Below, piece after piece: positions 1 to 8,028 of a DNA stretch of 23,086 nucleotides. A program made the position numbers and the translations under genes. The notes under the pieces are model-generated. The model worked only from the letters and a program-made list of their open reading frames with translations. It searched no databases and was not told the origin of the DNA. The first letter of the stretch is position 1. Each line of letters starts with the position of its first letter. The stretch spans positions 1 to 23,086 of the forward strand of contig BRYA01000522.1 in assembly GCA_030267965.1 (NCBI GenBank), in the 5' to 3' direction. Source of the DNA: Triparma columacea (lineage: Eukaryota; Sar; Bolidophyceae; Parmales; Triparmaceae).

Positions 1-137
1 TCTTTACTTCTCTTTACTTCTCTTTACTTCTCTTTACTTCTCTTTACTTCTCTTTACTTCTCTTTACTTCTTTTTACTTCCCTTAACTTCTCTTTACTTC
101 TCTTCACTTCTCTTCACTTCTCTTCACTTCTCTTCAC
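1..137. repeat. 10-bp tandem repeat, pyrimidine-rich
   Basis: About 13 to 14 head-to-tail copies of the decamer TCTTTACTTC. The first seven are identical; later copies drift (TTTTTACTTC, CCTTAACTTC, then a TCTTCACTTC subfamily), so the array decays toward its right end. It starts at base 1 and so probably continues to the left. The strand is almost purely C/T with an occasional A. It is a simple satellite, not a telomeric repeat of TTAGGG type. Confidence 0.95.
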
Positions 138-725
138 TACACACCAACACACTTACATTCCCATTCACACTCATACACATCCATACCTCACACACACATC
201 ACTCTACCTTATACCTTTCTCTTCCCTACTCTCTCCTCTCAACCCTTTAACACACTCATACACACACTCTCTTCCTCTCACACCCACACAAACACACACA
301 CACCTATACCTGATACTCTTCTTTTCCCTACTCTCATCTCTCAACTCCTCTAACATACTCATACACACACTCTCTTCCTCTCATACCCACACAAACACAC
401 ACACCACTCAACCTTATACTCTTCTCTCCCCTTCTCTCTTCTCTCAACTCCTCTATCACACACACACACTCACATACCCTCTCTCTCACACACACACCAT
501 TCTACCTTATATTCTTCTCTCTTCTACTCTCTCCTCTCAACTCCTTTAACACACTCACACATTCACATACTTGCACACTTACACATCACTCTACCTTATA
601 CACTCCTCTCAACTTAATCAACACATCCATACACTCTCTCTCACACACACACACCACTCTACCTTATAGCCTTCTCTCCCCTACTCTCTCCCTTCAACTC
701 CTCTAACACACTCATTAGCACACTT
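138..725. repeat. Degenerate ~100-bp minisatellite, CT/CA-rich
   Basis: A longer and diverged tandem repeat follows the decamer array. The unit is roughly 95-105 bp: a CA-rich half (CACACACTCTCTTCCTCTCA and variants), then a CT-rich half ending in a form of CTCTCAACTCCTCTAACACA. Clear copies begin near 250, 355, 455 and 550, with weaker ones near 160 and 640. The strand stays C/T/A with almost no G. Confidence 0.8.
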
Positions 726-1225
726 ACATAATCACACATTTTCACAAAAATCACAACCGCCCCCTTTATTCATCCCAAACCACCCAACTTCACGCTCTCC
801 CACTGCATCTCCGCACCTTCCTCACATCTCTCCCCTACACATCTTCCTGTCCATCTCTCATCTAGTCTCATCCTCTTCATCGCTCCTGATACCAACCATT
901 AACTAAAACACACTCTCTTAACGCTGTATCTCCCTGCAAAACAACAACACGACTCTCCAACAACCTCACTCCTCCCCTCTCCTCCCCCTTCTTCTCGCCT
1001 TCACTATACTCTCCCCAAACACACCCTTCCCTTACCCTCAGTCTCTAACCCCTACATCCGACAAACCTCTATATCATAACGCACTACTAAAGAGCGAAGC
1101 CTGGAACAAAGTGATGCAAAGCGTTGAGTTAAGCATTCAACAGCAATGACACAAACATACAATCTATTAGTCACTAATATACCAAAACAAATCAATTTGT
1201 CCTACAAATGTTGCTGCCCCTTTAG
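726..1225. other. Gene-free 3' flank of the giant START/XKR-like gene
   Basis: I see no supportable gene. The stretch stays pyrimidine-rich up to about 1080 and then becomes ordinary AT-rich sequence. It lies beyond the stop codon of the minus-strand gene and should hold that gene's 3' UTR. A short plus-strand ORF overlapping 1146-1523 is antisense to the coding region and is not convincing. Confidence 0.6.
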
Positions 1226-4200
1226 TTACTCCCCATCCTCGTCCTCATATTTCATGGGCACAACACTGCTTACTTTAGCCTTCCCACCTCCTATCCCAAA
1301 AATATCTCCTTTATTAGCACCTCCAATACTTGCTCTCCTAATACTTGCTCTCATAGCACCTGCTAGACCACCCTCAGCTTCAGCATTAACACTTGCTCTC
1401 CTCACACTCTCTCTCCTTCTAGCATCTCCATCTGCTGGAATGAATTCCTCTGGGACACTTGCTTTCCTCACATCAGTGAACCAATCTGGCTGCTCCTCTT
1501 CCCATTTAGCCCAGTTCATCTGAACCCATTTCTTAATTTCTCCTTCAATTGAGACCCAATGATGCCTGGAGCTTCCTAACACTTTTATCTTAATAGCATC
1601 ACTTTCTCCTTCAAGGAAATATGCCATTGAGTAGTCCTTCCCTCTTTGTATGCTCCAAAAAGTGTGTAAGTACTTCTTCTCAATGTTAAAAAAGAAGACA
1701 ACAAAGCATAGGATAGTTATTGGTATGAAATAGATCGTAATTGATGATGCAATATCACTTGCCTTTTCACCAACATAAGGTGAAGATATATATATTGATA
1801 TTGGTAGGCTCGTCATTGTCAAAATAAGACCAAACAACCAATAAGCCCCACCAACTCCATAAGGATGTCGAAATCCCACAATTGAAGTATAGTCTAAAAT
1901 GATCTTTCCCACCACATTACAAATAATACTATTCACAGCTTCAAGTTTACCCCAAACCAAATCATGCCAGAAATCTCCCCTCAATATCTTAACCAACAAA
2001 AACAGGCCAAGGTCAGCTCCAATGTAGAGAAAGACCCAACTACCTCCAATCAAACCAAGAAGGACTATTGTTGTACATCTTATTAATAGCATCCCTGCTG
2101 ACAAGAACAACATGGAAACAAACACTAATGTTCTCTTGCTTGCTTTTGCAGGTATATACCCATAAAAGTCTGGTGCTCCTTCTCTCAAACCAGGGTCTGT
2201 GTCCCAGTCATAACTAATTGTTGCAGAGGCAAAACCTGTTGTAATAGCTGACACTGCAACTGAAAGCCATGCTGAAGTTCCATCATTTTTGTCACTGGTT
2301 ACTATTGCCATAAGTTGGATGATCACTCCAGGAATTGCTTCAGCAAACATCTCAATCACTTTCATATATGTCATTTCCGCCATTGGGTCACTAAGTGTCC
2401 CAATCTCTTGCTTTGCTCCAGTTGCTACCCTATAAGCATCAACTGCAGGCTTGTACCCAAGCAAGATTGGAATCCACTCCCGTAACACCCTCTTCATCCC
2501 CAACTTTCTATTCTGTCCCCAAACCATTAGCATCTGAAACCCAATTGACGCTACCAAACTTGCCAAAGATGCCTTAAAGTACCCATACTTCTTATCGCTC
2601 AAAAACATGTACGTCACATACACATCAGTCAGCAAATCAGTCATGCTTGTGAAAGCTCCAACTGTCACCCTCATCTTGACACCCCAAGGGACTTCCTCCA
2701 TTAGCTTGAAGCCAATCGTCTCGAGCAGAGGTCGGAACCAGCCGTACTCTTCGTCAAGCTCCTTCAGAGCAGGGAACTGATGCATCCACTCATCGACAGC
2801 GGATTTCACCTGTGTAGTTGTTGCCAATGTCAACGCTAGGCTTTCGCCGATCTCCTTCCCGTCCTTCTTCTCCAGGTCCTTTGCTGCCCCCTCCACCTTC
2901 TTCAACTTGCACAGCTTGTTCTTCACAACAGCGTCAAGCATTGGTGTGACAAACACATATTTCTCTGCAGCCTGTCTTAGAACATAGTTTGACCCTATAA
3001 ATAACCTCATTGCCTCCTCCTTTGTCATTCCCTTTTTCCTAAAACTCAATGCAATCAAGAGTTGCTCACCCAACAACTGCCCTATTTTGTTAGAATCTAG
3101 GCCTGCATATTCTTGTGTAGTATCATTCACAGCTAGTGATGCAATCAGTGCGCCTCCATTGTCCATGCCAACACTTGCTCTCCTAACACTCTCTCTTCTT
3201 CTAGCATCTCCATCTGATGGAAGAAAATCTACAGGTACTTTAGCCTTCATCACATCAGTAAACCATTCTGGTTTCTCCTCTTCCCATTTAGCCCAGTTTA
3301 ACTGAATCCACGTTTTAATTTCTCCATCAAGTGAGACCCAATGATGCCTGGAGCTTCCAAACACTTTTATCTTTGTTGCATCATTTTCTCCTTCAAGGAA
3401 ATATGCCATAGAATAGTCCTTTGATTTCTGCATGCTCCAGAAGGTGTGCCAGTACTTGCTCTCAATGTTCAAAAAGAAGGCAACAAAGCATAGGGTAGTT
3501 ATTGGTATGAAATAGTTCACAATTGATGATGATATATCAATTGCTTGCTCATCAACATAAGGTGAAGCTACATATATGGACAATGGTAGGCTTCCCATCG
3601 TCAACAATAGACCAAACAACCAATAGACTCCCCCAATTTCATTAGGATGCCTAAAATGCACCATTGAAGTGAAGTCTACAATGATCTTTACCATCACTCT
3701 TATCAAAATGCTACTCAAAATCTCTAAGTTACCCCCCGCTGGTAGCCAGTACCAAAAGTCTCCCCTCAATATCTTAACCAACATGTACAGACCAAGGTCA
3801 GCTCCAATGTAGAGAAAGACCCAACTACCTCCAATTAATCCAAGAAGAACTATTGTTGTACACCTTATGAGAAGTATCCCTGCTGACATCAGCAACATAG
3901 ACAAAAATACTGCTGTTCTCTTCCTTGCTTTTGAAGGTAGATACCCATAGAAGTTCGGTGCCCTTTCTCTCCAAGCAGGGTCTGAGTCCCAGTCATAACT
4001 AATTGTTGCTGAGGCAAAGCCTGTTGTAATTGCTGATACTGCAACTGAAAGCCATGCTGAATTGCCAACCTCTTTGTCACTTGTTACTATAGCCATGAGT
4101 TGGATGATCACTCCAGGGATTGCTTCAGCAAACATCTCCACACATTTCAAGTATGTCATCTCCGTCATTGGGTCACCAATTGTCCCAACCTTCTGCTTTG

Positions 4201-7171
4201 CCCCAGTTGCTACCCTGTAAGCATCAACAGCAGGCTTGTACCCAATCAAGATTGGAATCCACTCCCGCAACACCCTTGTCATCCCCAACTTTCTATTCTG
4301 TCCCCAAACAACTAACATTTGAATCCCCATTGAGACTACCAAACTAGCCAAAGATGCTTTGAAGTACCCATACTTCTTATCATCCCAAAACATGTACGTC
4401 ACATACACATCAGTCAGCAAATCAGACATGCTTGTGACAGCACCAACAGTTACCCTTGCCTTTAAGCCAAAGCTAGACTTCATAAATAGTATCATGACAA
4501 TCTCCTCAAGCATGGGCCTTACCCACTCTTGTTCATTCATGACTTCTTGTACTTCAGTGAATTGATGTGCCCACTCATCTATAGCATGAGCAGCAGTTGC
4601 TGTGGTCAACATGACTACTGTCATTGCACTCCCAATCTCCCACCCTCTGGCTTCCTCCTCACTATTATCTTCTCCCTCATTTGTTGCTCTCCTTTTAAAT
4701 TTGTTCATGACCACAGCATACAGCATAGTTCTCATGAAAGCATGCTGCTCTGTAATTTCTCTCAGTGTCTTATTGGCAACAATGAACTCCCTCACGACCT
4801 CTACCTTACTGTCCCCAAAGTCCCTTCTCTTCACTCTCTCCATCAGCTGCTCTCCAAACCTCCTCCCATCGTGTTCCCCTGCTTCAGTGCTCTTGAGCAG
4901 ATTGTCGAAGTAGAAAGCAGCATCAGTTGCCATGCCCAGTTGCTTAATTACACTCTTTTTGCTGGCAGCTCTTCCTAAACCCTTATGTCTAGTCATCATT
5001 TCTACTTCTGTCTTCATCTGGCCAGCCTCAGAGAACCTTACAGCAGTGAATTGCCCTTCACGCTCAACTGTGACTACAAGTGTGTTGTTGTTAACTCTGT
5101 GAATCTCAAGCTGGGAGTCAACTCCACTTTTAAGGCCCCAGAAGAATGCTGTAACTTCCTTATGGGATGCTCTCACAGTTATTGAAGACTTCCCCCATCC
5201 CATTCCCTTCTCTGCCTTTATCAATGTCGTTCCAGACAATGCACTGCTGATCTCTTGAGCTCCTTCAATCTCGTCAAAATGACTTTCAATCCCTGGCGCT
5301 CCCTTAATTGCAATTTCCTCAAAATTTTCAATAGTCTGCTGTCTATTAAAGGCTTCATTCTCTTTGCTCTGGTCGTATCTCTTTCGCAGTGTAGATAAGG
5401 CGGCCAAAAACTGCGGGGCAATTCTGTTAAAGAGCGAAATAGGGATTGCCCCCTTGAAATCCATCTTAGAGACAAATGTCACGGCTGTTTGTTGCACATT
5501 GCCTATGGATTGAAGGGACTCAAAATACCAGACTGAGTGAGCAGACACCAAGACGCTTCCTGGATCAACAGGAAACTCTTCCTTTAGGTCTTCAGTGTCT
5601 GCTACAGAGAGAATAATACTGCCATTGTTTTCAACCTTCCAGATTGCCTTGGTTCTTGCTTCTCGATAAGAAAACCCACGGACGCCAAGAGTTCTTATTT
5701 GGCGTACAAACAGACTGTGTTTGTTTGACTTCTTGAATGATGAAGCAAGTATGCCATTAACTTTTGTGGTATTTTTGTATTCTCTTGAATCAAAATAAAA
5801 CTCATAGGCAGCACACTCCTCAACACTCGCATCAACCACAGTAGTGGCAAAACCAGTCCCACTGCTTGCCCCATCAACATGAACTAGCTTCATCTTGACC
5901 CTCTCATCAGGACTCTTCAATTCATCAAAGTTCTCATCCTCCTTGCACTTCTCATAGAACTCCTTCCCCTTCCTAATTGCTTTCTCCTCCTCCTCTGTAT
6001 AATCTTGAGGCTCATTCCTGATGATATTAGCAAGGTATTCCAGCGCAGCCCTGTCAATCTTGTCGTCACTCTGGTGAAACTTCTTCCGCAATTCAATCAT
6101 GTTGCTTGCATACCCGGTTGACAAGCGATTCATGATAAAGCTTGGCACAGAGCCCTTGATGTCCACCTTAGAAGCAAATGTGACTCTAGTCTGGGGAACA
6201 CCGCCGGAGATTGTGAGTGCTTCAAACAGCCAGGTAGTTGTTGCAGATGCATACACAGTCCCTGATCCAGCAGCACCAATTCCTGGGTTTACACGAGAGA
6301 TTCCTGACCTTATGCGTGCAATTCCTGTCTTTGCACGAGCTATTCCCGATTTTGCTTGTTTAATACCTGCACTCAATGGGAAATCTTCATCAAGCAAGTT
6401 GGTGTCTTTGTACACTGTCCAGCATTTTGTACCTTCCTTCTCTTGCTGCCAGCGTACAATTTGCCTCCACTCCCTATCAGAAAATCCTCGTACCCCAAGA
6501 CTCCTCCTGCTTAAGTAAAGCTGTGAGTGGCTGTTCAGCTTCTTCGTTTCTATGGCCTTGTACTTTTTCCCAAGTTTGGCCTGCCTCTGCCTTGAATCCT
6601 TAATGAATTCGTATGCCACGCACTCTGCAAGTGAAGCATCGATGACAGCCTCACACAAGCCAACCACAAGGCCTTCACCATCAACGTGTCCAGTTTTCAA
6701 CTTGACCCGTTGGTCTCGGGTCTTCACAATCTTGAATTTCTTGCTTGCCATGCACTTCTCATAGAACTCCTTGCCATCCCTCATCACTGCTTCCTCCTCT
6801 TCGCTATAATCCTGCGGCTCATTCCTAATAATATTGGCAAGAGCCTCCAGCGCGGCTTGGTCAATCTCCTCATCAGTCTGTTCAGTGTCACCGACACTGA
6901 CTGGGGACAGTTGGATCCCTTCGACTTTTTCGTCCTCCAGATTTTCGGCGTCGTCTAGCTCTCCGGGGGGATCGTCGACGCGAGTAACGCGTCCCTTCTC
7001 CATATCATTGTCATTGATCAACTCAATAATATCGTCAGGAGCACCTACAATCCCCTCGTTTACTTCGCTCTCGACGTCGACGAGTTTTCCTTTGTCGGTG
7101 GTACCCCTCTCAGTATCGTTTGCAGCGACGACGCGCTTGTCCTCCAGCTTGGGACTCGCTTTAGTGCTCAT
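1226..7171 (-). CDS. Giant START-domain protein with two XKR-like membrane modules
   Basis: One uninterrupted reading frame of 1981 residues. The frame is open back to 7270, but only from a TTG. The first ATGs are at 7210 and 7171; I chose 7171 because it has A at -3. Two homologous START-like lipid-binding domains lie near residues 105-365 and 378-605, each introduced by the same NIIRNEPQDY..EEEE segment and sharing LGVRGFS and VTF.SK.D.KG. A third, shorter START-like segment (ASHKEVTAFFWGLKSG) lies near 655-750. A membrane module follows twice (about 750-1320 and 1350-1915, offset ~595 residues). Each module has 6-8 hydrophobic segments, a DLLTDVYVTYMF motif, FKASLASLV, WGQNRKLG, and AEAIPGVIIQL. 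The LTD and AE..PGV..Q signatures resemble the XK-related (XKR) scramblase family; that match is my inference. After each module comes RRRESVRRASV, a basophilic-kinase-type site. Likely role: membrane lipid binding or transfer. Confidence is high that it is a gene, moderate for START, lower for XKR. Confidence 0.85.
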   Translation of the reverse strand: MSTKASPKLEDKRVVAANDTERGTTDKGKLVDVESEVNEGIVGAPDDIIELINDNDMEKGRVTRVDDPPGELDDAENLEDEKVEGIQLSPVSVGDTEQTDEEIDQAALEALANIIRNEPQDYSEEEEAVMRDGKEFYEKCMASKKFKIVKTRDQRVKLKTGHVDGEGLVVGLCEAVIDASLAECVAYEFIKDSRQRQAKLGKKYKAIETKKLNSHSQLYLSRRSLGVRGFSDREWRQIVRWQQEKEGTKCWTVYKDTNLLDEDFPLSAGIKQAKSGIARAKTGIARIRSGISRVNPGIGAAGSGTVYASATTTWLFEALTISGGVPQTRVTFASKVDIKGSVPSFIMNRLSTGYASNMIELRKKFHQSDDKIDRAALEYLANIIRNEPQDYTEEEEKAIRKGKEFYEKCKEDENFDELKSPDERVKMKLVHVDGASSGTGFATTVVDASVEECAAYEFYFDSREYKNTTKVNGILASSFKKSNKHSLFVRQIRTLGVRGFSYREARTKAIWKVENNGSIILSVADTEDLKEEFPVDPGSVLVSAHSVWYFESLQSIGNVQQTAVTFVSKMDFKGAIPISLFNRIAPQFLAALSTLRKRYDQSKENEAFNRQQTIENFEEIAIKGAPGIESHFDEIEGAQEISSALSGTTLIKAEKGMGWGKSSITVRASHKEVTAFFWGLKSGVDSQLEIHRVNNNTLVVTVEREGQFTAVRFSEAGQMKTEVEMMTRHKGLGRAASKKSVIKQLGMATDAAFYFDNLLKSTEAGEHDGRRFGEQLMERVKRRDFGDSKVEVVREFIVANKTLREITEQHAFMRTMLYAVVMNKFKRRATNEGEDNSEEEARGWEIGSAMTVVMLTTATAAHAIDEWAHQFTEVQEVMNEQEWVRPMLEEIVMILFMKSSFGLKARVTVGAVTSMSDLLTDVYVTYMFWDDKKYGYFKASLASLVVSMGIQMLVVWGQNRKLGMTRVLREWIPILIGYKPAVDAYRVATGAKQKVGTIGDPMTEMTYLKCVEMFAEAIPGVIIQLMAIVTSDKEVGNSAWLSVAVSAITTGFASATISYDWDSDPAWRERAPNFYGYLPSKARKRTAVFLSMLLMSAGILLIRCTTIVLLGLIGGSWVFLYIGADLGLYMLVKILRGDFWYWLPAGGNLEILSSILIRVMVKIIVDFTSMVHFRHPNEIGGVYWLFGLLLTMGSLPLSIYVASPYVDEQAIDISSSIVNYFIPITTLCFVAFFLNIESKYWHTFWSMQKSKDYSMAYFLEGENDATKIKVFGSSRHHWVSLDGEIKTWIQLNWAKWEEEKPEWFTDVMKAKVPVDFLPSDGDARRRESVRRASVGMDNGGALIASLAVNDTTQEYAGLDSNKIGQLLGEQLLIALSFRKKGMTKEEAMRLFIGSNYVLRQAAEKYVFVTPMLDAVVKNKLCKLKKVEGAAKDLEKKDGKEIGESLALTLATTTQVKSAVDEWMHQFPALKELDEEYGWFRPLLETIGFKLMEEVPWGVKMRVTVGAFTSMTDLLTDVYVTYMFLSDKKYGYFKASLASLVASIGFQMLMVWGQNRKLGMKRVLREWIPILLGYKPAVDAYRVATGAKQEIGTLSDPMAEMTYMKVIEMFAEAIPGVIIQLMAIVTSDKNDGTSAWLSVAVSAITTGFASATISYDWDTDPGLREGAPDFYGYIPAKASKRTLVFVSMLFLSAGMLLIRCTTIVLLGLIGGSWVFLYIGADLGLFLLVKILRGDFWHDLVWGKLEAVNSIICNVVGKIILDYTSIVGFRHPYGVGGAYWLFGLILTMTSLPISIYISSPYVGEKASDIASSITIYFIPITILCFVVFFFNIEKKYLHTFWSIQRGKDYSMAYFLEGESDAIKIKVLGSSRHHWVSIEGEIKKWVQMNWAKWEEEQPDWFTDVRKASVPEEFIPADGDARRRESVRRASVNAEAEGGLAGAMRASIRRASIGGANKGDIFGIGGGKAKVSSVVPMKYEDEDGE
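6270..6385 (-). repeat. 21-bp in-frame repeat inside the first START-like domain
   Basis: Four to five copies of a heptapeptide (GIKQAKS, GIARAKT, GIARIRS, GISRVNP, GIGAAGS) are encoded by diverged 21-bp units. The paired second START-like domain has no such insert at the same place (it reads EFPVDPGSVLVSAHS). The repeat is therefore an expansion specific to domain 1. Confidence 0.85.
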
Positions 7172-8028
7172 TTTGATACTCAAATTAGCTTTCTTTACGT
7201 CTAAAGGCATGTAAGGGTAAACGAACGGGTGCGGTAAGTTTTGTAGGTGTAAGCTTATATTCGCGTCCAATTTACGAACAGTTCTAAGACATTTTACGAA
7301 AGTGCACCCCCCCCCACCGTCAAAGCGGATTAAAAAAGAACTTAAAATTTGACGTTTCGCGAATTTTTATCGAGGGATACATACAATGTACTTCGAAACA
7401 CTAAGTCAAACTCTTACCTTCAACGAGTCGTACGGGGGGGGGGGGATAAGAATTTTTGTTTCAACCTGGGAGGAGCAAGTAGGAATTAAGTGGGAGGTTT
7501 GGAGGGTTGGGGAGGTTAGGGAGAGGGGGTGAGGGCTTGTTGCTCAATAGGCAGCAATACTGGATATTGTGTGTACTAAAATCCGCTATTGATGGGCTAC
7601 AGTCGTGGGGGGGGGATAAATTGTCATAAAACGTCGAAAAGAGCTGAAATCCTCCCAACCATGCGGGACGAGGTCGGTTGGTCCTATTCCCATTTATCCC
7701 CTCAACGAATGAATTTGGAAAATGAACGCCATACATCCCTTTTAGTTTACTATTAAACCGTGATGGTACTCACTTGAGAACAAACGAGTACGATATGAGA
7801 TTCAAATGCTCCAAGCAATTTGAGAGTCTCAAAAACAGAGGTGAAATTGTTTGTTAAATGGTATTCAAATTGACGATGGGGCCGCTAAATAAGTAATAGA
7901 TAAAAGAAGACGTCTCAGGTTGACTTTTACATATATAATCCCACCTATATGTAACCCTAATTCCACTTTTTTAACCCCCTAATGGCGTTATCCCCACCTC
8001 CCAATGATGCATATCAGTTCTGTTGTCC
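7172..8028. other. Intergenic region with G/C homopolymer runs
   Basis: This lies between the start of the giant gene and the stop of the ZIP gene, both on the minus strand. Its right part should be the ZIP 3' UTR and its left part the promoter and 5' UTR of the giant gene. It holds a C run near 7305-7314, a G run near 7435-7445, and another G run near 7605-7614. A 91-codon minus-strand ORF at 7461-7736 shows no family features and is low complexity at its end (Pro/Leu/Asn); I do not call it a gene. No tRNA was found. Confidence 0.6.

Noticed and set aside
1..137. Telomere
   Set aside because: The decamer TCTTTACTTC does not match TTAGGG-type repeats and the array decays into a different satellite; nothing marks a chromosome end.
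138..725. CRISPR array
   Set aside because: Tandem units abut with no spacer-repeat alternation, and the setting is eukaryotic.
7461..7736. 91-codon minus-strand ORF
   Set aside because: No family signature, a Pro/Asn/Leu-rich end, and a position in an intergenic region full of G runs.
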